64,000 nucleotides of DNA, taken from Orobanche coerulescens (Eukaryota; Streptophyta; Magnoliopsida; Lamiales; Orobanchaceae). Under the pieces are notes generated by a model, which had not been told where the DNA came from, did no database searches, and worked only from the letters and a program-made list of their open reading frames with translations. Position numbers and translations under genes: made by a program. Location of the stretch: contig CM065815.1 in the NCBI GenBank assembly GCA_033398695.1, forward strand, positions 6,318,501 through 6,382,500, given 5' to 3'. Shown here in pieces: positions 1 to 13,400 of this stretch; the first letter of the stretch is position 1, and every line of letters begins with the position of its first letter.

Positions 1-1258
1 TACGACATAAATTATTTTCTCCATTTACGTCTCAATTTTTAAGTAATTGTACAACTTACAACTTACGTCCCAATTTATGGTTCAATTGCCAGAAATTGTC
101 AAATCTACTTGGTTTTTATGTACTTTAGAATTAGAGGTTTCCTTACGTAACACTTTTTGGGATATTTTTAGAAAATATAAAGAATTATGGGACGTAACAA
201 ATTATATTATCAGTTTAAAATAAAAAATAACCAAATAACATCGGGAAAAACAAGAATTTTGGAAAATTCATCCATAAAAAAATATCTGAAAAAAATGATA
301 TGCAGTTTCTTGAAATTGGAGAAAGTATGGCGATGGAGAGGCAAATGTGGCGAGAAAGAATACGGATGGTGGATGGAGTCTGATTCTTTTTTTTTTTTTT
401 TAATTCCTATTTTCTTTTATTTCATGTTATCTTTTTTTATTTTTTTTCTTTTTTTTCTTTTTTTTTTTTTTCGTTCATTTTCTTTTTTTATTTGCTTTTT
501 TCTCTACTTTTTCCCTCTTTTTTCCTTTTATGTTATTTATGTAATGATTATTGACGGTTTCAAAGTTTGATTCATGTTAGCCGACCCCAAATCATTTTGG
601 GACTAAGGCTTAGATTGAAATTGAAAAAGTTTATATCTTTTTTAATATAACAATCGGACAGAATAAAAAATATATAAAATATCTGAAGCTAAAATAATAA
701 TAAAATAATGTCTTAAAAAGCAAGAATTTTTTTGAAACTTCACCCGAAAATAAAAGAATATGAAATATAAAAAAAATCAAAACGGAAGCTGAAAAATATT
801 CGAAAAACTTCCAATTTTTTGGATTCCGTTTTTTTTTTTTCTAGTTTTCAATTGATTTTTTCAGAAAAAATTTCTTGCTTTTTAAGAGTTATTTTTTCAT
901 CTCTTATCCAACTTGGCGAATCACGGTTCGAAACAAGGAGGGTCGACAACAAAATGTACCCTTCAGGTTTGGTCTAATTACAAAACAGCCCCAGCTATAT
1001 TTCAAATGTACAAAAATTTACCCCTTCCTAAGCAAAAAATATTTCAAAAGTCACATTCCCATTTGTAAATTTATTACGGTTTGCTACTTAATTTAACACC
1101 AATTCCGAATCAAATCTCTCGGGAGTGTTCTTTATAATTTGGAATGTTGGACTCTTTATCTTTGTAATTACGTCAAATGTCGGGAGTACTTTGGCCAACA
1201 ATCCCCAGTAAGCATGTTATTTTGAAACGCACACGTACATGGCGAGGCATAAATAAAT
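1..1258. other. Intergenic DNA downstream of the splicing-factor gene
   Basis: AT-rich spacer beyond the stop codon of the minus-strand gene. It has a T-rich low-complexity run at about 388-520, a SINE-like tail at 571-628 and one copy of a dispersed repeat at about 930-1115. The small open frames here are low-complexity translations with no recognisable domain. I see no gene. Confidence 0.6.
571..628 (+). mobile_element. SINE 3'-end fragment
   Basis: The segment contains TAGCCGACCCCAAAT followed by TTTGGGACTAAGGCTTAG and then a simple TTGAAA-rich tail. This resembles the conserved 3' end of Au-type plant SINEs. No tRNA-like A or B box is recognisable upstream, so only the tail appears to remain. 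Confidence 0.45.
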
Positions 1259-1477
1259 TTACCCATCATCCGAATCACCAGAATCGATATCGGTTTTGTC
1301 CTGCTTGTAATCTGCGGTCTCGTTTCCATGCGGATCGTCTGATGAGTCGTCATCTTGATCGTCAAATAACTCCCTCTCCTGAAGAAAGTAACCGCCTTCT
1401 CCGGGTTTGTAGTTCTCGCCCCTCCATATCACAATCTGCTCCTTCTCAAACGTGACCAGAGTACAAGGAACCAAGTC
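1259..1477 (-). CDS. CAF-like gene, terminal exon 5
   Basis: Starts after acceptor ACACAG with [20 protein letters not shown], the end of CRM domain 2, then an Asp-rich tail and a TAA stop at 1261-1259. It encodes residues 352-423. Confidence 0.92.
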   Translation of the reverse strand, partial: DLVPCTLVTFEKEQIVIWRGENYKPGEGGYFLQERELFDDQDDDSSDDPHGNETADYKQDKTDIDSGDSDDG

Positions 1478-4400
1478 CTGTGTCAATGAAATACAATAAC
1501 CACCAATTACAACACTAGTTTTGGCATTCGGTATAAGGGCTAATTACGAAGAGTACCCTTGAGCTTTGACCTAATTACAAAACAACCGAAAAAACTTTCA
1601 GAAGTACAAAAAATATCCTTGAGAATTTATTTTGTCTTATTTTTACCACTTCATAAGCAAAAAAAAAAACATTTCAAAATCCCCCTCCACATTTATAAAA
1701 ATACTACAGTTACCCATTAATTTTAACACTTAATCAATACCCCCAGGGATATTTTTGTAATTTTCATTTTTTTTTTCCATTAGGACTATGCAATTCAAGC
1801 AGCATTACCATAAGTAGAGATGTAAATTCAGCCAGAAGTCCGTGGGTGGCCCGAGAAGATCTAGCGAAAAGGAAGGGTTAGGGCCAACGAGTATCAGCCT
1901 CGAAAGATTTTGGCCCAAACTGAAGAATTTATTCAATAAACTAGAGGTGAGCTATGTATTGGTAAGCTAGAACATACAACTTAAAATTGCATACTTGAGT
2001 AATATTTTTATGTTTATATTTAGTGCTGATTTGTTGGAATATAACATAAGTTTCGAGGGTTATCAATCGGCAATTGATATGACGGAATGTAAGTTTAGAG
2101 GGTTATCAATCCGCAAAATATACACATCAACAACAATTTGTAAAACTTGCCGGCCCGACGGTCTAGCCCGAAACCATAGATTGAATGGCAGATTGCCCCA
2201 TGTGTTCTTAAAAATAAGCAGTTTACCCACTGGCAAATTAAATAGGTTTAACTCCCTGTGTTTTTAAAAATAGGCAAATTAACCCCCTGTCTAATTTCAA
2301 CAGGCTCATTACCCCCCAATCCACCCCCACCTCCGTGACTTAGGCCCTGTTCTCTTTGCTGTTTTGAGGTTATTTTCTGTTTTTATTTTCGAAAATACTA
2401 AAAACGCGTTCTTTTTATCATTTTCGAAAATGCATTTTGGAAAACAAAAAAAATATTTGTACACAAAACGCAAAATGCCCAAAACCTCGTTTTGAGCGTT
2501 TTGTGTGTATTTCAACAAAAAATCTTCAAAATGATCAAAATGCATTTTGAGTTTTTTTTTTTTTTTTTTTTTTTGGGATTATCCTAATTTGAAACTAAGT
2601 CTAAAATAAAGATGTATGAATTTAATATTAATATTACAAAAAAAATATTTTGCAAAATAAATTTAACAGAACGTGTTTTCAACAACTTTGAAAACAAAAA
2701 TAAAAACAGAAAACAGAAAACATTTTGCAAAATGAAAATACAAAACAAAATACAAACAGAACGCCCCCTTATATTTTGGTGCAGAGTAATCCATGTGAAA
2801 CAGTGCAAATTACCCCAGTTGTGCATAGGGTGCAGAGAGGGTAGGACACATCTTTTTGAAATCTTGTTGAAAACACTCTTTGATGCGTCATACCCCCTCC
2901 GCCGCCCTATGCACAAGGAGGGTAATTTGCATTGTTTGAATAAACACGGGACTTAATGAGCCTATTTTTAAAAACACAGGGAAATAATCAACCATTTACA
3001 TACGGGGTAAACTGCCTATTTAATCTGCCAAAAAGAATAGTTTAGGTTAGGAACAAAATTTCTAGCCGGAGCAACCTCAGCTCCAAATAGGCCCGAACGG
3101 AATAGTCCGATAACCTGAGTGCTAAACCAAAACCAAGTGGGCGGCCTGTCTAAATCCTTAAACATAAAATTACCAGATTGATACGCATATAGTTCCCCAA
3201 AAACTAAAATTAATGACATGAAGGGTAAATTATAAAAACTACCCCTAGAGATTAACCTAATTATAAAAATTATAGTTATCTTTCAAAATTACAAATACTC
3301 CTTTATGGTACTACAAACACCCTCTTGAATGTGTAATTATAAATAGAAACAGATATCAATGGGGTACTCGTAATATTTAAGGATAATCGGGGGTTTTGTA
3401 ATTAGATTGAACTTCAATCAAGAGTATCAATTTTTTCGGTAATTAAACCTTACTAAGAAACTACTTCAAGCTTTAATCACGCGTTACCCTCAGTTTGCAC
3501 CCTATTTTCTTATAATCACTCTTTGGAAGGCCTTTACAGTCTATCCGAACCATCTCATCGCATAGAAAAGCATCCCGAACCATTGGAACAAGGCTACCGT
3601 AATAGCCATTTTTAGCTGCAGCAGTAATTCATGTGTCACTAAAAGAGCATGAAAGACCAAAATCACGACCAAAGAAAAGTTCGGAAGCACACTGAACCCG
3701 AAATTTTACCGAGTTTAGTTAAGGCAGGAGTAGATAGCCCTCTTTTTCTCATATCCTTTGTTTCCTCGATGCTTAAGCCATCAATAGTAGTTTTTATAAG
3801 ACGAGGATACACCGGCTCTTGAGGCTTCCATAACATAAGTGGAACCACAGGCCTTTCCTTAATCTTATAATACCTACCTCTGTAAAGTACAAGTAGGCCG
3901 CCATGTCTATGGATTATTCGACCAAATGTTTTGTCCTAGAATACATACATTTCCAAAGAATGAGACTTTGATTAGATTCACCAGAAATAAAGGGTTAGTT
4001 AGTTACAAAAAAGACCCGAACTTTAGTCTAATTACAGAAAACCCCAGCTATATTTCCAACTTACATCCTTCATATATGTTGCTATTTTACAAATTGCACC
4101 CTCAATACGCAGATTCTGTAAAGAAAATGCAGAACTCATGGGCTACTATAATACATTAAGGCTCTGTTCTTTTGGGATTAATTTCAGCACAGTTCAATTC
4201 ATTTCAGTTCAGTTCAGCAAAATTCAGTTGAACTGTTCAGTTCAGCTTCAAAATTAATATTATTTATTGCTATTATTATTAATTATAAAAAATACAATAT
4301 ATAATAATTATCATTATAATTTTTTTATTTTATTATTATTGTTTATATTATCAATATATTATATATAATAATTATGAATATATTTATTTTATTTTATATT

Positions 4401-7400
4401 ATTATTATTTTATTCTTGTATAAATAATAATTACACATCTTGTATATATTATTTTCTAATAAGATTAATCGCTAGGAGTATCATTAATGATATTAATTAA
4501 TATATCAATAATATTATATAAAGTTATTATTATTTATATTCATCTTATTATTATTATTTATGAATATTTTTATTGTTGTAATATAAATAATGATTATTAT
4601 ATATATTGTTATCTAATTTTATTATTAATTATTATTATTTCCATTAATATCATTATTATCAATAGTATTATATATATTTTGTAGTATTATTAATATTATT
4701 ATTATTTTTGTTATTGTGATATAACTAATTTTATTGTTGTTATATATATTGTTATGTGATATTATTATTATTATTTATATTAATATTATCAATAATATTA
4801 TATATAATTTATTATTATTATTCTAATATATCTTATTGTACATGTTTTATAAATATATATATATATATATATTGTTATATATATTACAAATTATTATTGT
4901 TATGATTATTGATTCGATTCGGCACAATTCGATTCAATTCATTTCAGTGAGCACACATTCAACAAAATTCAGCTCAAAAGAACAGAGTCTAAGGGGGTAT
5001 TTGTAATTTTGATAAATAATTAAGTTTATTTTTTTTATATAATTAGGTCAAATCTCAAGAGCTCTTTTTGTGATAATCCCAAAAAAATAAATTTCCACCA
5101 GGAACATGCTACCTTAAAAATGATAAAATAGCAATGAAGTAATAAGGGTAAGAAACTACCTCCAACTGAGTGCATATATTCTTCATATCAACAGTAGGGA
5201 CTCCCATGCACTTTATCCTGACAGCCTCGGCATGTTTCCAGTTATTATGGATATCATTCAACATGTTGTGAGTTAAACCATCCCTTCCTATAGATGACGA
5301 AAATCAAAACACACTCCAAACGGTAAGAGATGAGAACATGAATTTCATTGTAGTCATAAAAACGACTAAAAGCTAATCTGTAGTAATCCAAGTGAGCTAG
5401 TTTATTCAGGGAGTGTTTGGTTGAGGGGTTTAGGGAGTAAGGTATGGGAATCAAAGTCATAGTGTGTGCTTGGAATTACACTACTATGACTCTAATTCCC
5501 CCAAAATGAGGAATCCCCCATACCCCAACAATTTGAGTGGTATGGGTATCATTCCTTTCCATTCCCTTTCCCATTCCCTTTCCATTCCTTCTTATTTTAC
5601 CACTTGGTAAAATAAGAAGGAATGGAAAGGGAATGGGAAAGGGAATGGAAAGGAATGATACCCATACCACTCAAATTGTTGGGGTATGGGGGATTCCTCA
5701 TTTTGGGGGAATTAGAGTCATAGTAGTGTAATTCCAAGCACACACTATGACTTTGATTCCCATACCTTACTCCCTAAACCCCTCAACCAAGCACTCCCTA
5801 AGTTTCTGTACGAGCAGCCAGGTAAGCATTTTGAAGGTATGCTTATATGAGGGCCTTAAATGAACCAAGCCATTCGTGAGCTATTCGATTCTCGACTCGA
5901 TTAGAGCTAGATCTATACAGACGACGCGGACCAACCAGTGATATCCGGGTCACGGGTCCAACCAGGACCTGGACCCTATGCATACACGGGTTGTGTCCGG
6001 GTCTAGGAACTTTCAACCCGTGACCCGCCGGGTCCGACCCGGCGGTCGACTCAATTCTTTTGTTGTTGTTTTGGAAAATCTAACCGTTGGAAATCAGCAG
6101 TTTCAAAAAAGTAGCCGTTGAAATCCAAAGACCATATGAATTAGACCCACCGACGACCCTGACCCGGCGGGCCAACGGCTACTTTTAAGTAAAAATTTAA
6201 ATTCAAAATTTATACCTATAAATACCCCTCCAATCTACCTCATTTCCCACACCTCTCATTTAATCTTAAATGAATACTTAAAATTAAATATAAGCCAATT
6301 TTTTATTTTTCCTTTCGTCCATTAGTTCATTTTTATTTTTATTTTTTGTCTACGAAAATATAATTACATAAAATCTTAATAAAATACATTTTCTTAAAAA
6401 AAAATTCCAAGGGTCGACCCCAGCCTTTTATATAATGCTTTTTACATGTGTAGCATTTTTGTTCCGCCATAGTGTAGCGTCAATAGCGTAGCGCATAGCT
6501 TAAGCTATTCAAGCATGTCAAATACTAATATTAAGAAAATAAAAAATATATTACTATTAGTAAATCAACGAGATAGTTAACCATAAAACCATAAAGAAAT
6601 AAAAATATACTATTAAATTATAGTGTAGTACCAAGAGAGGCGCAATTGAGTTCAGGGACGCACCAAAAATTGCACCTCTCCGTCTCGGACCTTCTACACA
6701 TGGGCCAGCCTTCTCCTAGGATTTCATTTTCATTTATTTTTGCAAGTGGATGTTTTCGTTGTTTCGGCCGATCGATGTGAAGATTGACTATATTTGTTTG
6801 AGCGGGTTATTAAAAACTAAACATCTATATTCTCAGGCCTTCTCAATTTTTTGCACAAAGAGCGCAAGTTTTTACTCAAATAGCGTAATAACATATGATA
6901 TAGCGTAAATAGCGCGCTACATGAGCAAATAGCGTACATTATTTGTGCAAAACGCCAATGTTTTAAAATTCGTGACTCGTATTTGAGGCGTTTTGTTTGA
7001 ATGAGGCGAGGCGTACGCCTCGAGGCGGAACTAGGCGCAAGCCTCAACTTTCTCATGAAAATAAATATATAAAAAATATAAAATAATAAACATATATGAG
7101 GTTCAACAATAATTTATTAATTAGTTAATTTATTTAATAATTATTTGAAAATTTTATTAATATGATTTTTTTGGAAAGGTATTTATCTGAAACTACGTGC
7201 ACGATACAGGTACGTGTATGGGTATTGTATCGGATACGATACGGATATGATGATAAGACGAACTTTTAAAATATAAGACATTATGATACGGCAAGGATAC
7301 GGTAATTACAAAAATATAAATAAAAATATTATATATATATATAAGTTAATTTAGTACGAAATAGATAAAAACGTAAAAATCAGCCTACATTATATAAGTT

Positions 7401-10400
7401 ATATTTTTTTTCAATATTATTTTTATGTTGAAAAGTTATGTTAGTTGGTTCAAAAGAAAACTTACATCAGTTAACTTCCAGATTAGAAAGTGAAGCCCAT
7501 TTATAAAAGCCCACTGATATGAATAACCCTACATATCATTCTTCCAAGAATCAACAGTATCTAGCATTAAAAGCCCACGCCCATTACAGAACAAAACCCT
7601 AACATCTTCCGACATTCTTCTTCAGCCTCCACGACTCAACCAAATTCTGCAACAAAAAATACCATCGCCCCTCCATAATTGACATTTCCAGCAAGCTTTC
7701 GAGCAGCATTTGAAGGTTCGGATTTATGTCCTTGCTGTATCCCGTCTGAATCGCAATCCATGTCGTAGGAAGCAGGTTGTCGGAGTGAAAGAGGGAGACC
7801 CAAGGGCGTTTTTAAGTGATGTTTTTCCTGACCGACTCGTACGCCTCTTACCGAGTCAACTCATAACCGAGTTGACTCGTACGCCTCAAAGAAAAAACTC
7901 GCAAATATAAGAAAATCACCTGAGTCGTAAGTATCGACTCGCCACCCGTCCGCCTCGCCTCGACTCGCGAGTCAACTCGTACGAGTCTAGCGTTTTTTAA
8001 AACAATGCAAAACGCTGTTTGGGCTGCGCTACGATACGCCGAAGGTCTGAACGACTGTATCGCGCTATAACGCACTACGAATCGCGATATAGCGCGATAT
8101 TTAAAACACTAGTCGACTCGGACCCCGTCTGCGCGGACCTGTACCAGTACATATTGTTGGAAATAAAAGAAGTGTAGTGGGAGGATTTATTTAATATTTG
8201 AGGAATTTAGGACTTTCAGTTTAGAGGATAATTTGTGATGTGTGTGGACGTGTTTTTAATAAGAGAAATGGAAGGAATTCTTTTAACTAAACAACTTTTC
8301 TTCACTTCTACACCACAACAGACTAAACAAATGCTATATTTATAGATGGCCTATGTCGGCTAATAGCTTGTCTAGATTATTAATTTTAATTACTTTCGTA
8401 CCATCTTACCAACCACTCTAACTGTTAGTCTGTTACATTGACTTAATTGGCATGCAATATTTCTCAACTATTCCAGATGGTTCGGCTGGCAACTGGAAAA
8501 TAGCTTTTTTCAATTCTTCTCAATTCTCTAAGTCGGTGGACTCATTAATTTGGGTCAAATCAAGTTTATTCAATATTCTAACAATCCCCCTTAAACTTGA
8601 TATGTTATTTCGAGCAAAAATTTGAAGTTGACGAAATCCTCGAACTTGAGAGATTTTGTAAAAATATCGGCAACTTGATCTTGCGATTTCGCGTACTCCA
8701 CTTGAACTTCCTTCTTTTCAGATCTAATGGAATCGAGTGTCGATATGCTTGCTTTGATTGTTGAATACTGGATTCTTTGCTAGCGCGATCACCGACTTAT
8801 TATCCACATAGATTGTGGTTGACTCTTCTTGTGGCCATCCAAGCTCTTCTAATAAACTCTTCAGCCAAGTTGCATGGTAAACACTGGATGTGGCAGCCAC
8901 ATATTGGTTGCTTCTTCAACATCCAAGTGAACTCAGTATCTCCCATAAAGAATACGAACCCGGTTGTACTTTTTCGATCATCATTATCTTCAGCCCATTC
9001 ACTATCACTGTCCCCGACAAGCTTATATTGATTAGTACTTGAATAAAACAAACCATAGGTGATCGTACCTCTGAGATAGCGAAGAATTCTTTTTGCGGCC
9101 TTCAAATGAGTAGTGGTTGGATTCTCCACATAGCGACTTACAAGCCCAGTTGCATAGACTATGTCTGGCCTTGTGCAAGTCAAATACTGCAAACTCCCAA
9201 CAGAACTCTTGAATATCGTCGGGTCCACTTTTTCTCCTGTATCATTCTTGGATAACTTGATCCCGCATTCTACCAATATGTTGACTGCTTTGCAATCCTC
9301 CGTCTTGAACTTCTTAAGAATTTCCTTAGCATAGCCTTCTTGCATGATAAAGATTCCATCTTTAATTTGCTTGACTTCCACACCGATGTAGTATGCCATC
9401 AACCCAATATCGGTCATCTCGAATTCTTTAGTCATGGCCTTCTCGAACTCCTCGAACATCTTTGGGTTGTTTCCTATAAAATCAAATCATCTACAAACAA
9501 GCACACAATTAAGATATCACCTTCTTTGATTTTGACATAAAGTGCATGCTCGTGTGGACATTTGGTGAAGCCACTCTCCTCCAAGTACTTATCGATTCTA
9601 CTATTTCATGCCCTTGATGCTTGCTTTAACCCGTATATGGCTTTCTTTAATTTCAAGACTTTATTTTCTTGCCCTTTCACCTCACAACCCCTTGGTTGCT
9701 TGATGTAGACCTCTTTTTCGAGAACTCCATTCAGGAAGGCTGATTTAATATCCATCTGGTGGATTTTCCATCTATTCTGGGCTGCAAGAGAAATTATTAG
9801 TCGAACAGCTTCTAGACGAGCGATAGGAGCAAATACCTCATCATAGTCGATTCCGGCTCTTTGGTTATATCCTTTAGTGACAAGTCTCGCTCTATATCTC
9901 TCTATTTCTCCAGTTGAATTCTTTTTTACTTTATATACCCACTTGACTCCAATATCATTGTGATCCAAGCTCCCAAGTGTCATTTTTCTCTATGGACTTT
10001 ATATCTTCATCCATTGCATGTTGCCACTTCTCATTCTGTGTAGCTTCTTCAAAACTTACAGGTTCACAATCAGCAAATAAACAAAATAGAGTACGAACTT
10101 CTAACCTTTCTATCTCATGTAAGCTTCTTGTGCGTGGTGTAACTCTTTCCTTTAAGAAAGAAGGTGGCGAGTCTTTAAAATCTTGCGCTGGTGTTGGAGA
10201 AGGGGGTGGTATCACTGGTTCTTCTTGGACATCTTATGCTTGCTCAATTATTTCTTCTTCTTCGAATTGTGGAATAAAATTATAGTCGTCACAACCGAAA
10301 TCTCATACTCCTTCATCGAACTCCGCTCTCGACTTATCACTGTTTTCTTGGTATTGCGATTATATAACTTATAACCTTTGGAGTTAGAGTCATATCCGAT

Positions 10401-13400
10401 AAAGATGAACGGCTCACTTTTGTCGCCGAGTTTTTTCTTGTCTCGTCTGGTACGTGAACATAGGTGTTGCTCCCGAACACCTTCAAATGGGAAATCCCTG
10501 GCTTTCTTCCACTCCATGCTTCTTGTGGAGTCATTCCCCATACACTCCTTGTCGGTGACCGATTGGACACGTACACTGCGCACGCCACTGCTTCAGCCCA
10601 AAATTCTTTTAGCAAATTCTGTCTTCAGCATGCTGCGCGCAATTTCCACAATGGTTCTGTTTTTCCTTTCTGCCACTCCATTTTGTTGGGGGATCTTCGA
10701 AGAGTTAGTGGCCTCCGGATTCCATTTGCTTCACGGTACTCCATGAATTCACTGGATGTGAATTCCCCACCTCGATCGGACCTCATGGCTCTGATTTCTC
10801 GTTCCCTCTCCTTTTCGGCAGCAACTTTAAATTCTTGAATACTTCAAGTACTTCTGATTTATGCTTCAAAAATTACACCCATGTTTTTCTAGAAAAATCA
10901 TCAATAAAAAGTAAGAAATAATTATTTTTAACGAGAGATCTTGGCTTGATTGGTCCGCAAACGTCAGCATGAATTAACTCTAGTGGCTTCTGAGCTCTTG
11001 AAATTGACTCTTTTGGGAACGACTTTCTGCAATGCTTCCCGAGCAGGCATCCTTCACAAATTTGATCGGGATGCTTGATGAATAGTAATCCTCCATTTCT
11101 TTTATCGATAATAACTTAGTCCACCAAACTTCAAGTTCCCAAATCGAAGATGCCATAGCCAAGATTTATCTTTATAACATGCTTTAAGGCATTTTGCCAC
11201 ATCGTTTCGAATATCTAATAAAAACATTCTATTTTTACACATTGGCACCTCAATTAACTTATACTACTCTATTATCTCTTATTGTGAGGCTATAATTTTC
11301 ATGTGAATATTATAACATTTCTCTAAGAGTTTTCCAAACTCAAAATATTATTTTTCATATTAGGCACATAGTAAACACTGGAAATAAAATTACGACCTCC
11401 ATCTTTTGACGAATTTTCCTTTTCCTTTCACCGGAATTTTAGATTCATCACCAAAAGAGATATTGCCACTTACCGACTCATCAAGCTCCACGAATATTTT
11501 TTTTTGCCACTCATATGGTTACTTGCACCTGTGTCGAGTTACCATGTCTCGTCTTGTCTTTCATCTTCTCCCTTGTACGCCAAGAGTAAGCTGACATTTT
11601 CTTATTTTTTATTTTCTATGAAATTGGCCTTCTCTTCAACTTTAGCATCTCTGCATTCGGAAGCATAGTGCCCAAATTTGTGACAATCATAACACTTTAC
11701 TGAAGATCTATCGTACATCGACCGTGAGTTGCTTCTCCCTCGACCGCTTGTGAACTCCTTTCTTTCATTATTGTTGAAAAAACTTCCTCGTCCACGTCCA
11801 CGTCCATATCCATGTCTTGTCCTTGACCTCGACCTCTCCCATATTGTCCTCAGCCTTTGCTCGAACCTTCCTCTTTGTCTTGAGCACTTACTTGCATTTT
11901 TAAAAGTTGCTCTACAATTTCTTATTTCTTTTTTTTATGATTTTCTTCATATGCTTGCAACGACCCCAACAAGAGATCAATTGTCATCTCCTCCAGATTT
12001 TTAGTTTCCTCGATAGTTACCACAATATGCTCAAATTTCGGAGTTAGTGAACGCAATATTTTCTCCATAATGCTTACATCCTACATTTTTTCACCATTTC
12101 TTTTCATTTGATTTCAGACCGTCGAGACTCTTGAAAAATAATCTGACACTAATTCGGGTTCTTTCATATGTAATGACTCAAATTCTCCTCTTAAGATTTG
12201 GAGACGTACCTTTTTTACTTGATCGGCTCCTTTGCACGAGATCTGCAGCTTCTCGCATGCTTCTTTGGCGGTGCTCGCACTCGAGATTTTCTCGAAGTCG
12301 TCGTCTCCCCATGCTTGATAAATGAGATAGAGAGCTTTCTTGTCCCTCTTTCTCGCATCTCGTAATCTATCCCTTTGTTAGGATAGCTCGACTTCTTCTC
12401 GCGGCTCCTCATAGCCATTCTCCACGATCTCCCATACGTCGTGGGCTCCCAAGAGCGCCTTCATCTTGATACTCCAATTATCAAAATTGCCCAATTTGAG
12501 CATGGGGACTTGAAACGATTGTAGATTCGCCATACTACATGTAGAACCTTGTGTCTCTGATACCACTTTGTTGGAAATAAAAGAAGTGTAGTAGGAGGAT
12601 TTATTTAATATTTGAGGAATTTAGAACTTTAGTTTGAAGGATAATTTGTGATTTGTGTGGACGTGTGTTTAGTAAAGAAATGGGAGGAATTCTTTTAAGT
12701 AAACAACTTTTCTTCACTTCTACACCACAACACAGTACAACAGATGCTATATTTATAGATGGCCTATGTCGGCTAATAGCTTGTCTAGATTATTAATTTT
12801 ATTACTTTCTTACCAACTACTCTAATTATTACATTGACTTAATTGGGATGCAATATTTCTCAACTATTCCAGATGGTTCGACCAGCAACTAGAAAATTGC
12901 TTTCTTCAATTCTTCTCAATTCTCTAAGTCGGTGGACTCACTAATTTGGGTCAAATCAAGTTTATTCAATATTCCAACACATATTATATGTACGGGATGG
13001 GTCCGAGTCTAGCCAACACATGACCCGGCAGGTCGGACGCGGACCAGAACCCAGATTTGGGCACCTCTAATTGGAGCTCCTTCGAGCTTGTTCAATAAGT
13101 CTCGTTAAAACAAATAGAACTTAACTCAGTCTCAAGCTTAACGATATTCAGTTTATAAGCTTGTTGGCTCGTAAGAGGCTCATGAACAGGCTTGTCAGGA
13201 AACTCGTATATATTAATTAGTAGTTTGATTTTAGTTTTTACACATGTACATGTAAAAAATCTACATACATTTAGATGATCTTACTTGTTTGAAAATTTTA
13301 GTAGATATTTTGCGTTTTAAATACATTTTATATTTGTTTTGTAATAAACTGAGGAAACATTTAACATATAGTTCATATTTACTAAGCTTGTTCAGGCTCA

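Larger units (their letters stand above)
8155..12979 (-). mobile_element. Ty1-copia element A in intron 1
   Basis: 4825 bp with LTRs at 8155-8583 and 12569-12979, both TGTTGG...CAACA, and target duplications CATAT at 8150-8154 and 12980-12984. The tRNA-iMet primer site is next to the right LTR and the polypurine tract next to the left one, so transcription is on the minus strand, the same sense as the host gene. Coding capacity is broken by several frameshifts. Confidence 0.92.

Noticed and set aside
187..570. 127-residue ORF rich in Phe
   Set aside because: Translation of a T-rich low-complexity tract.
5476..5731. Two 64-residue ORFs on opposite strands with almost the same protein
   Set aside because: They are mirror products of the palindrome at 5408-5799, not genes.
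5920..6180. hAT element suggested by GGGTC/GACCC-rich words and TAGAGCTAG
   Set aside because: No matching 8-bp duplication with the right-hand candidate end (CACCTCTA at about 13068).
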